From contig NZ_DASSAB010000061.1 in the NCBI RefSeq assembly GCF_035685805.1, forward strand, positions 1-64,000: 64,000 bases of DNA. The letters are read 5' to 3'. Under the pieces are notes generated by a model. It was not told the origin of the DNA, did not search any database, and saw only the letters and a list, made by a program, of their open reading frames with translations. Every line of letters starts with the position of its first letter. The stretch's first letter is position 1. The position numbers were made by a program, and so were the translations under genes. Of this stretch, positions 53,298-60,870 are shown piece by piece. This DNA comes from Dyella_A sp035685805 (GTDB taxonomy: Bacteria > Pseudomonadota > Gammaproteobacteria > Xanthomonadales > Rhodanobacteraceae).

Positions 53298-53325
53298 ATA
53301 TTCGTATATGCGATTAAACGAATAT
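53298..53325. promoter_or_regulatory. Perfect inverted repeat, likely BigR operator
   Basis: ATATTCGT (53298-53305) and ACGAATAT (53318-53325), 12 bp apart, in the only AT-rich block upstream of the yeeE half gene, seven bases from its start. The spacing and AT-rich arms suit a dimeric ArsR repressor. It would block the promoter of the whole operon, including bigR itself. Confidence 0.7.
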
Positions 53326-53482
53326 AAAGGCGCCCGAGCCGGCACGCAAGAGGGGCTGCCGTCGCGGGCTCTCGGCGAGCGGTGCTGCCGCTGCCCCGGG
53401 TGCATCCGGCGCATGCCCCATGCCCCGCGGGTTGCACGCAGAACACTTTGCCGGCGCAAAAGCTGTGATCTAGATATTTGCC

Positions 53483-53510
53483 TTGACAATTAAACTCACA
53501 GCAATAGAAT
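53483..53510 (+). promoter_or_regulatory. Sigma-70 promoter of the MarR gene
   Basis: TTGACA (53483-53488), 16-bp spacer, TAGAAT (53505-53510). The ATG at 53519 is eight bases after the -10 box, so the transcript probably has little or no leader. No Shine-Dalgarno sequence is present. Confidence 0.7.
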
Positions 53511-53518
53511 GCCCGGCC

Positions 53519-53989
53519 ATGAACCGTCCCGACGCCCTCACCCCCCCGATCGCCAAAGGCCCCGCCGAGAGTCTCGGCGTGCTGCTCGGGCTGGTCCGCT
53601 CCGAGATCGTGCGGGCCATGGAAGCCGAGCTGGCCGCGCATCAGATCGACCTGCGCTTTACCCAGTTCCTGATACTCAAGCGGCTGGCACGGCTCGGTCC
53701 GATGAGCGCCAGCGAGCTGGCCCGCTCGGTGGAGCTCGACGGCGGCGCCATGACCCGGCAGCTCGACCAGCTGGAAGCCAAGGGTTTCCTGCGCCGCACG
53801 CCGCATGAGCAGGATCGCCGCGCCCTGCGGATCGAACTCACAGACGCGGGCGACGCCCTGTGGCACCGGCTCACCGACTGCAACGACCGTGTGCTGGAGG
53901 CGGCCCAGCGGTCGCTCAGCGGCACCGAGCGCGAACAACTGCACGACTACCTCGAGCGCGTGCTGCACGCACTGCGCGACAAGTCCTGA
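53519..53989 (+). CDS. MarR-family transcriptional regulator
   Basis: A 156-aa winged-helix repressor (LRFTQFLILKRLARLGPMSASELARSVELDGGAMTRQLDQLEAKGFLRR is represented by its core RSVELDGGAMTRQLDQL and the wing HEQDRRALRIELTDAG). It leads the efflux operon, 25 bp before the outer-membrane lipoprotein gene, and likely represses it, as EmrR does emrAB. Its start codon sits eight bases after a strong -10 box. Confidence 0.92.
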   Translation: MNRPDALTPPIAKGPAESLGVLLGLVRSEIVRAMEAELAAHQIDLRFTQFLILKRLARLGPMSASELARSVELDGGAMTRQLDQLEAKGFLRRTPHEQDRRALRIELTDAGDALWHRLTDCNDRVLEAAQRSLSGTEREQLHDYLERVLHALRDKS

Positions 53990-54014
53990 ACCCATCTCCC
54001 CAGAGACCTTCCCC

Positions 54015-55505
54015 ATGCGTCTGCATTCCCTCGCCGCCGGACTCGGGCTCACCCTGCTGCTGGCCGGCTGCGCCAGCGACGGCGGGCTGCACCCCAACGG
54101 CTCGCTGACCGACCCGTCCGCCCTTGCCACCGACCAGAGCCTGGCGCGCCTGCACGTGGCCGAAGCCAGCTGGCCCAGCGACGACTGGTGGACCACGCTG
54201 GGCGATCCGCAGCTGAGCGCGCTGATCAACGAAGCGCTGCGCGACAACCCCGGCCTGGCCAGCGCCGACGCCCGTGCGCGCGCCGCACAGGCAGAAGTCG
54301 GCAGCGCCGATGCCGCGCGCGGCCCGCAGGTGAACGCCGCGGGCGCCGTCTCCGGCGCGCGCCTCCCCACCACGGCCGTGCCGGCCGATGTCGGCGGCGG
54401 CCACTTCGTTACCGCCAAGTACGCCTACGCCAGCTTCAACTGGGGCCTGGATCTGTGGGGCGGCAAGCGCGCCGCCTGGGAAGCGGCGGTGGGTGCGGCC
54501 AAGGCCGCCGACATCGAGGCGCGGGCCGCCCGCATCGAGCTGTCCACCAACGTGGCCCGCGCCTATGCCCAGCTTGGCTATGCCTACGCCCGGAAAGACG
54601 TCGCCGATGCCGAGCTGGAGCGCGCCTCCGCGGCGCGCAAGCTCACCCGCCAGCGCGTTGCCGCGGGCGTGGACAGCAAGCTGCAGCTCAAGCAGGGCGA
54701 CGTCGAGGTCGCGCAGGCCGAGCGCGCGCAGGCCGTTGCCGACCGCGCGGTCGACGCGGCGCAGTCGGCGCTGTCGGTGCTGCTGGGCAAAGGGCCCGAC
54801 CGTGGCCTGGCGATCGCCCGCCCCGGCCTGCTGCAGCCCGCTGCGGTCGCGGTGCCGGCCGATCTCTCCGCCGGCCTGATCGGCCATCGTCCCGACCTCG
54901 TCGCGGCGCGCTGGCGGGTCGAGGCGGCACAGCAGAACATCAAAGCCGCCAAGACCGAATTCCTGCCCAACCTGAGCATCGGCGCCATGGCCGGCCTACT
55001 GGCCACTGGCGGCACCAACCTGTTCCAGCTGCCGGCGCGGTTCTACCAGTTCGGGCCCACCCTGAGCCTGCCGATCTACGACGGCGGTCGCCTGCGCGCG
55101 AACCTCGACAGCAAGGACGCTGCCTACGACCTGGCCGTGGCGCAGTACAACCAGACCCTGGTGAGCGCAGTGAACGAGGTGGCGGACGATCTGTCGGCAC
55201 TCGACTCGCTGGGCGCCCAGGTGACGGCGCAGCAGCGCGCGCTGGATGCCGCGCAGCAGGCGTGGGAGCTGGCTCGCCAGCGCTACGACGCCGGCATCGG
55301 CAGTTACCTCGAGGCACTCAGCGTGCGCCAGCAGCTGCTCGTCGCGGAGCAGGGCATGGCCGCGCTCAAGGCGCAGCAGGTCGACCTGTCGGTGCAGCTG
55401 ATTGCAGCGCTGGGCGGCGGCTACCGGCCGCGCGACCGCAGCAGCGAGCCGCCTGCCGCTGCCGAGCTTTCCTCTTCCCCCACTTCCCCTTCCGATCGTT
55501 CCTGA
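54015..55505 (+). CDS. Efflux outer-membrane lipoprotein (OprM/NodT family)
   Basis: A 496-aa TolC-like channel with lipobox LAGC and lipidated C19. Two OEP repeats are visible: ALREALRDNPGLASADARA-like helix entry (INEALRDNPGLASADARAR), FNWGLDLWGGKRAAWEAAVG, and GGRLRANLDSKDAAYDLAVAQYNQTL near the second half. It forms the outer channel for the EmrAB-like pump encoded next. The EmrA-like gene begins 8 bp after the stop. Confidence 0.94.
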   Translation: MRLHSLAAGLGLTLLLAGCASDGGLHPNGSLTDPSALATDQSLARLHVAEASWPSDDWWTTLGDPQLSALINEALRDNPGLASADARARAAQAEVGSADAARGPQVNAAGAVSGARLPTTAVPADVGGGHFVTAKYAYASFNWGLDLWGGKRAAWEAAVGAAKAADIEARAARIELSTNVARAYAQLGYAYARKDVADAELERASAARKLTRQRVAAGVDSKLQLKQGDVEVAQAERAQAVADRAVDAAQSALSVLLGKGPDRGLAIARPGLLQPAAVAVPADLSAGLIGHRPDLVAARWRVEAAQQNIKAAKTEFLPNLSIGAMAGLLATGGTNLFQLPARFYQFGPTLSLPIYDGGRLRANLDSKDAAYDLAVAQYNQTLVSAVNEVADDLSALDSLGAQVTAQQRALDAAQQAWELARQRYDAGIGSYLEALSVRQQLLVAEQGMAALKAQQVDLSVQLIAALGGGYRPRDRSSEPPAAAELSSSPTSPSDRS

Positions 55506-55513
55506 GGCCGACC

Positions 55514-56728
55514 ATGTCCAGCCAAACCTCCCAGCCGGCCGACGCCCAGGCCGCCCCTGCCGCCACTCCGGCCGCCAAGCCGCCCAAGAATCGCCGCGGC
55601 CTGTTCCTGCGCCTGCTCGTGGTGGTGGTGGTGATCGCCGCCATCGCGTGGACCGCGTGGTACTTCCTCGAAGGCCGCTGGTACGAGGGCACCGACGATG
55701 CCTACGTCAACGGCAACGTGGTGCAGATCACTCCGCAGATTCCCGGCACCGTGATCAGCATCGGCGCCGATGACGGTGACCGGGTGCACGCCGGCGACGT
55801 GCTGGTGAAACTCGACAAGAGCAATGCCGAGGTTGCGCTGGCCGAAGCCCGCGCCAACCTTGCCAGCACCGTGCGCAAGGTGCGCGGGCTTTACAGCAGC
55901 GTCACCGGCGCCCAGGCCGACGTGGCCGCGCGCCAGGTCGCGGTGGACAAGGCCCGCGCCGACTACAACCGACGCAAGGACCTGGCCCGCTCCGGTGCGA
56001 TCTCCGCCGAGGAACTGGCGCACGCCCGCGAGGAGCTGGCCGCCGCCGAAAGCGCGCTGACCACCACGCAGCAGCGGCTGCAGACCAGCAAGGTGCTGGT
56101 CGACGACACGGTGGTTGCGTCGCATCCGGACGTCCAGACGGCCGCCGCCAGGCTGCGTGCGGCCTACCTGGACAACCAGCGCACCACGATCGTGGCGCCG
56201 GTCGACGGCTACGTCGCCAAGCGCTCGGTGCAGCTGGGCCAGCGCGTGGCGCCGGGCATGGCGATGATGGCAGTGGTACCGCTGCATCAGGTGTGGGTGG
56301 ACGCCAACTTCAAGGAGACCCAGCTGACCAAGATGCGCATCGGCCAGCCGGTGGAGATCACCAGCGACGTGTACGGCGGGGACGTCACTTATCGCGGCAC
56401 GATCGAGAGCCTTGGCGTGGGCACCGGCAGCGCGTTCTCGCTGCTGCCGGCGCAGAACGCCACCGGCAACTGGATCAAGATCGTGCAGCGCATCCCGGTG
56501 CGCATCACCTTCGACGACCCGAAGCAGCTCGATCGCCATCCGCTGCGCATCGGCCTGTCCACCACCGTCGACGTGAACCTGCACAACCAGGACGGCCCGA
56601 TGCTCTCGCAGCAGTCGCCGGGCAAGCCGATCCTGGACACCGACGTGTACGAGCAGCAGGCCGCCAAGGCGGACGAGATGATCGAGCAGATCATTCACGC
56701 CAACATGGCCGGCAGCCACGGCAAGTAA
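55514..56728 (+). CDS. emrA: EmrA-like HlyD-family membrane fusion protein
   Basis: A 404-aa periplasmic adaptor: Pro/Ala-rich cytosolic start, one TM helix (about 33-53), barrel-lipoyl segments (TDDAYVNGNVVQITPQIPG, VHAGDVLVKLD), a coiled-coil hairpin (about 105-200), and the second lipoyl half (TTIVAPVDGYVAKRSVQLGQRVAPG). This is the EmrA pattern. It links the inner-membrane transporter to the lipoprotein channel. Confidence 0.93.
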   Translation: MSSQTSQPADAQAAPAATPAAKPPKNRRGLFLRLLVVVVVIAAIAWTAWYFLEGRWYEGTDDAYVNGNVVQITPQIPGTVISIGADDGDRVHAGDVLVKLDKSNAEVALAEARANLASTVRKVRGLYSSVTGAQADVAARQVAVDKARADYNRRKDLARSGAISAEELAHAREELAAAESALTTTQQRLQTSKVLVDDTVVASHPDVQTAAARLRAAYLDNQRTTIVAPVDGYVAKRSVQLGQRVAPGMAMMAVVPLHQVWVDANFKETQLTKMRIGQPVEITSDVYGGDVTYRGTIESLGVGTGSAFSLLPAQNATGNWIKIVQRIPVRITFDDPKQLDRHPLRIGLSTTVDVNLHNQDGPMLSQQSPGKPILDTDVYEQQAAKADEMIEQIIHANMAGSHGK

Positions 56729-56734
56729 CGCCCT

Positions 56735-56760
56735 GCCGCCTCCCGCTCGCGGGAGGCGGC
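56735..56760. other. 11-bp hairpin between emrA and emrB
   Basis: GCCGCCTCCCG (56735-56745), CTCG loop, CGGGAGGCGGC (56750-56760), 6 bp after the emrA stop. There is no T-tract. It may stabilise the upstream message or lower expression of the transporter gene. Confidence 0.5.
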
Positions 56761-56839
56761 GCGCTCCGCCGCCGTACTCCTCGCCGCTGCATCCGCGCGT
56801 CGCCACCGGCGGGCGCCCACCGACCTCTTCCGAGCCGCC

Positions 56840-58366
56840 ATGAGCACTGCATTCCGTCCACCCAACCTCGCACTGACGACGGTCGGCCTGTCCCTGGCCA
56901 CCTTCATGCAGGTGCTGGACACGACGATCGCCAACGTGTCGCTGCCGACCATTGCCGGCAACCTCGGCGTGAGCTCCAACCAGAGCACCTGGGTGATCAC
57001 CTCGTTCGCCGTCAGCATGGCGATCTCGCTGCCGCTGACCGGCTTCCTTACCCGCCGCTTCGGCGAGGTGAAGCTGTTCATCTGGTCGACGCTGCTGTTC
57101 GCGCTGACCTCGTTCCTGTGCGGCATCTCGCAGAGCATGGGCATGCTGATCCTGTTCCGCGCGATCCAGGGCGCGGTGGCCGGCCCGATGTACCCGATCA
57201 CGCAGAGCCTGCTGATCTCGATCTATCCGCCGGCCAAGCGCGGCATGGCGCTGGCGCTGCTGGCGATGGTGACGGTGGTGGCGCCGATCGCCGGCCCGAT
57301 CCTGGGCGGCCTGATCACCGACAACTATTCGTGGCCGTGGATCTTCTTCATCAACGTGCCGATCGGCATCTTCGCCTCGATGGTGGTGGGCGCGCAGATG
57401 AAGGGGCGCGAGGAAAAAACCGAGCGACCGAAGATCGACTACGTCGGCCTGATCACCCTCATCATCGGCGTGGGCGCGCTGCAGGTGGTGCTGGACAAGG
57501 GCAACGACGAGGACTGGTTCAACTCGCAGTTCATCGTCATCACCAGCATCATTTCGGCGATCGCGCTGGCGGTGTTCCTGATCTGGGAGCTCACCGACAA
57601 GGACCCGATCGTCAACCTCAAGCTGTTCCGCCACCGCAACTTCAGCGCCGGCACGCTGGCGCTGGTGCTGGCCTACGCGGCGTTCTTCTCGATCGGCCTG
57701 ATGGTGCCGCTGTGGCTGCAGCGCAACCTCGGCTACACCTCCACCTGGGCCGGTTTCGCCACCGCCCCGCTGGGCGTGATCCCGGTGCTGCTGACCTTCG
57801 TGGTGGGCAAGTACGCCAATCGGATCGACCTGCGCCTGCTGGCCAGCGCCGCGTTCGCGGTCATGGGCATGACCTGTTTCATGCGCTCGGATTTCTACCT
57901 GCAGATCGACTTCTACCACGTGGCGCTGGTGCAGCTGCTGCAGGGCCTGGGCGTGGCGCTGTTCTTCATGCCGGTGCTGTCGATCCTGCTGTCGGACCTG
58001 CAGCAGAACGAGATCGCCGCGGGTTCGGGTCTGGCTACCTTCCTGCGCACGCTGGGCGGCAGCTTCGCCGCCTCGCTCACCACCTTCATGTGGGAGCGCC
58101 GCGCGGTCACCCATCACGCCCAGCTGGCCGAGCAGATCACGCCGTACAACCCCACCGCACAGGCGGCGCTGCAGCAGATCGGCCACGGCGACACCACCAC
58201 GGCCGCGGCCAGCATCAACCAGATGATCACCCAGCAGGGCTATCAGATCTCCTTCAACGAGGTGTTCCACGTGCTGGGCTGGATCTTCCTCGGCCTGATC
58301 GTGGTGATCTGGCTGGCCAAGCCGCCGTTCGGGGCGAAGCCGGGGCCGGCAGCCGGCGGGCACTGA
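56840..58366 (+). CDS. emrB: EmrB/QacA-type DHA2 drug:proton antiporter
   Basis: A 508-aa major-facilitator transporter with 14 predicted TM segments. The family signature LATFMQVLDTTIANVSLPTIAGNLGVS is at the N terminus, and LTGFLTRRFGEVK and GPILGGLITDNYSWPWIFFINVPIG follow. It works with the EmrA-like adaptor and the lipoprotein channel to expel hydrophobic compounds. The gap to emrA is 111 bp and contains a hairpin. Confidence 0.95.
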   Translation: MSTAFRPPNLALTTVGLSLATFMQVLDTTIANVSLPTIAGNLGVSSNQSTWVITSFAVSMAISLPLTGFLTRRFGEVKLFIWSTLLFALTSFLCGISQSMGMLILFRAIQGAVAGPMYPITQSLLISIYPPAKRGMALALLAMVTVVAPIAGPILGGLITDNYSWPWIFFINVPIGIFASMVVGAQMKGREEKTERPKIDYVGLITLIIGVGALQVVLDKGNDEDWFNSQFIVITSIISAIALAVFLIWELTDKDPIVNLKLFRHRNFSAGTLALVLAYAAFFSIGLMVPLWLQRNLGYTSTWAGFATAPLGVIPVLLTFVVGKYANRIDLRLLASAAFAVMGMTCFMRSDFYLQIDFYHVALVQLLQGLGVALFFMPVLSILLSDLQQNEIAAGSGLATFLRTLGGSFAASLTTFMWERRAVTHHAQLAEQITPYNPTAQAALQQIGHGDTTTAAASINQMITQQGYQISFNEVFHVLGWIFLGLIVVIWLAKPPFGAKPGPAAGGH

Positions 58367-58458
58367 GCATCATGCGGCGCGGCCATGGGGCGTCGCTGAT
58401 CGGGCGGGACAGGGGCCGGTTCCCGCGCCCGGCGCTTCAAACCGCCGCACCCCATGGA

Positions 58459-58481
58459 GCCTGCTCCAGCGTTGAGCAGGC
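58459..58481. promoter_or_regulatory. Inverted repeat over the copL -35 box
   Basis: GCCTGCTC (58459-58466) and GAGCAGGC (58474-58481) form a perfect 8-bp repeat with a seven-base spacer. The right arm overlaps the -35 candidate TTGAGC, so a bound protein would affect transcription of the copper operon. Confidence 0.55.
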
Positions 58482-58500
58482 CCTGCACACCACCTAAGCT
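58472..58500 (+). promoter_or_regulatory. Candidate promoter of the copper operon, leaderless arrangement
   Basis: TTGAGC (58472-58477), 17-bp spacer, TAAGCT (58495-58500). The copL ATG at 58507 follows the -10 box after six bases, so transcription would start at or near the start codon. No Shine-Dalgarno sequence is present. Confidence 0.55.
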
Positions 58501-58506
58501 TCGCGT

Positions 58507-58971
58507 ATGACCGCATCGCCACGCTCGCTGCCGCTACATGCGCCCCGCCGCTGGGCGCTGAGCGTGCTGGCTTGGCTGATGCTGGTGCTGAGCAACGCGC
58601 AGGCGGTGCCGACGGTGGCCATGGTTCATGCCGCCAGCGCGCTGGCATCGGCGACGGCCATGGCCGTGCCTGCACCGGCCCGCGCCGAGTTCGGCCCCCC
58701 GCACGCCGCCGGCCACGGCACCGCCCAGCACGGGTCGCCGGCGCCTATCGCACACGCCGCCGCCGACGGATGCTGCGCACCCGCCGATGGCAGCGCCCAC
58801 GCAACCGCGACGTTTTCCTGCCATTGCCCCACGATGTGTGCGCCCGCGCTGCTGCCGCTGCCGGGACTGGCGATGGCTGCACGCCTGCCGCTGGCCATGA
58901 TCGTGCCCGCGGCCGTTCCGGGCGCGCCGTATCGCCCTGCGTCGCCACCGCTGCGTCCGCCACAAGCCTGA
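58507..58971 (+). CDS. copL: CopL-like copper-responsive regulatory protein
   Basis: A 154-aa small exported protein upstream of copA. After a signal peptide (LAWLMLVLSNAQA) comes a His/Cys-containing region, with C89, C90, C105, C107 and C111 in DGCCAPADG and FSCHCPTMC. Xanthomonas copL occupies the same place and is needed for copper induction of copAB by an unclear mechanism. The call rests on position, length and the metal-ligand pattern. Confidence 0.75.
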   Translation: MTASPRSLPLHAPRRWALSVLAWLMLVLSNAQAVPTVAMVHAASALASATAMAVPAPARAEFGPPHAAGHGTAQHGSPAPIAHAAADGCCAPADGSAHATATFSCHCPTMCAPALLPLPGLAMAARLPLAMIVPAAVPGAPYRPASPPLRPPQA

Positions 58972-59076
58972 GTTCTCCCTCGTTGACGTTACGCCCGGCC
59001 GCAAGCCCTTGCGGCTCGGACGCGTGATGTTGCCCTGCGCCGGCCCGTGCCGGACGCCGCATGATGGAGCATTGGC

Positions 59077-60870
59077 ATGACCGGTTTCCCCCGCAGCCCC
59101 CCGTCCCGCCGCGATCGGCTGGACCTTTCCCGCCGTCGTTTCGTCCAAGGCCTCGCGCTGGGCGGCGCGGGCGCCGCGCTCGGCCTGTTCGACGGGTCCC
59201 TCGCCTGCGCTGCCGGCGCGCCCGTGGGCACCAAGCCGCCGGTGCTTTCGGGCACCGAATTCGCGCTGCAGATCGACCAGCGGCCGGTGAACTTCACCGG
59301 CAGCCAGCGCCTGGCGCACGCGGTCAATGGCTCGGTGCCCGGGCCGCTGCTGCGCTGGAAGGAAGGCACCGAGGTCACCCTGCGCGTCACCAACCGGCTG
59401 GCGGTGGCCACCTCGATCCACTGGCACGGCATCCTGCTGCCGTTCGACATGGACGGCGTGCCCGGCATCGGCTTCCCCGGCATCGCGCCGGGCGAAACCT
59501 TCACCTACCGCTTCCCGGTGCGCCAGAGCGGCACCTACTGGTACCACTCGCACTCGGGCTTCCAGGAGCAGACCGGCCTGACCGGCGCCATCGTGGTGGA
59601 GCCGGCCGGTGGTGAACGCCATCACGCCGACCGCGACTATGTCGTGATGCTCAGCGACTGGACCGACGACGACCCCGCGCACATCTACGCCACGCTCAAG
59701 CGTCACAGCGATTACTACAACTTCGCCGAGCCCACCGCGCCGCAGTTTCTCCGTGATGTGCGAACCATGGGCCTGCAGCAGGCGCTGGCCAAACGGCGCA
59801 TGTGGAACCACATGCGCATGAGCCCGAGCGACCTGGCCGACGTCTCCGGCGGCGCCTACACCTACCTCATGAACGGCACCACGCCCCACGGCAACTGGAC
59901 CGGCTTGTTCCAGCCCGGCGAGCGGGTGCGCCTGCGCTTCATCAACGGCTCGGCGATGAGCTTTTTCGACGTGCGCATTCCCGGCCTCAAGATGACGGTG
60001 ATCGCCGCCGACGGGCAGGACGTGGAGCCGGTGGCCGTGGACGAGTTCCGCATCGGCGTGGCCGAGGTCTACGACGTGCTGGTGGAGCCGCAGGACGATC
60101 GCGCCTATACCGTGTTCGCCCAGTCGATCGACCGCACCGGCTTCGCCCGCGGCACGCTGGCCCCGCGCCCCGGCATGCAGGCCGAGGTGCCCGCGCTGGA
60201 CCCGCGCCAGCACCTCGCGATGGTCGACATGATGGGCGCCATGGCCGCAGGTGGCACGGCCATGGGTGGCATGACGATGGAGGGCGACAGCCATGCCGGG
60301 CACGGCGGCAACATGCCGGGCATGGTCATGGGCAGTGAGAGCACAGCTCCGGCCGTGCATCACGCCCGCACCGAATACGGCCCCGGCGTGGACATGCGCG
60401 TGGACATGCCGCGCAGCAACCTCGACGACCCGGGCGTGGGCCTGCGCGATAACGGTCGCCGCGTGCTGACCTACGCCGACCTGCAGACGATCGGCGGTCC
60501 GATCGATCCGCGTCCGCCCGGTCGCACCATCGAGCTGCATCTCACCGGCAACATGGAGCGCTACGAGTGGTCGTTTGACGGCGTGAAGTACTCCGACGCC
60601 ACGCCGATCCACTTCCGCGCCGGCGAGCGCCTGCGCATCGTGCTGGTCAACGACACCATGATGAACCATCCGATCCACCTGCACGGCATGTGGAGCGAGC
60701 TGGAAAGCCCCGACGGTAGCTTCCAGCTGCGCAAGCACACCATCAACGTGCAGCCCGCGCAGCGCATCAGCTATCGGGTGACCGCCGACGCACCGGGGCG
60801 CTGGGCGTATCACTGCCACATGCTCTATCACATGGAAGCGGGCATGTTCCGCGAAGTGGTGGTGGCATGA
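59077..60870 (+). CDS. copA: Copper-resistance multicopper oxidase CopA
   Basis: A 597-aa periplasmic oxidase exported by Tat (LDLSRRRFVQGLALGG). The four copper motifs are present: H115/H117 in HWHGILLP, H157/H159 in YWYHSHSG, NHPIHLHGMWSE, and HCHMLYHMEAGM (579-590). A Met-rich insert around residues 385-420 (MGAMAAGGTAMGGMTM, GGNMPGMVMG) may collect Cu(I). It probably oxidises Cu(I) to Cu(II). Its stop overlaps the copB start (ATGA). Confidence 0.96.
   Translation: MTGFPRSPPSRRDRLDLSRRRFVQGLALGGAGAALGLFDGSLACAAGAPVGTKPPVLSGTEFALQIDQRPVNFTGSQRLAHAVNGSVPGPLLRWKEGTEVTLRVTNRLAVATSIHWHGILLPFDMDGVPGIGFPGIAPGETFTYRFPVRQSGTYWYHSHSGFQEQTGLTGAIVVEPAGGERHHADRDYVVMLSDWTDDDPAHIYATLKRHSDYYNFAEPTAPQFLRDVRTMGLQQALAKRRMWNHMRMSPSDLADVSGGAYTYLMNGTTPHGNWTGLFQPGERVRLRFINGSAMSFFDVRIPGLKMTVIAADGQDVEPVAVDEFRIGVAEVYDVLVEPQDDRAYTVFAQSIDRTGFARGTLAPRPGMQAEVPALDPRQHLAMVDMMGAMAAGGTAMGGMTMEGDSHAGHGGNMPGMVMGSESTAPAVHHARTEYGPGVDMRVDMPRSNLDDPGVGLRDNGRRVLTYADLQTIGGPIDPRPPGRTIELHLTGNMERYEWSFDGVKYSDATPIHFRAGERLRIVLVNDTMMNHPIHLHGMWSELESPDGSFQLRKHTINVQPAQRISYRVTADAPGRWAYHCHMLYHMEAGMFREVVVA

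Noticed and set aside
55421..58363. 980-residue open frame on the minus strand opposite emrA-emrB
   Set aside because: It is antisense to well-supported EmrA and EmrB genes, has His/Arg/Gln-rich content typical of reversed high-GC coding DNA and matches no family.
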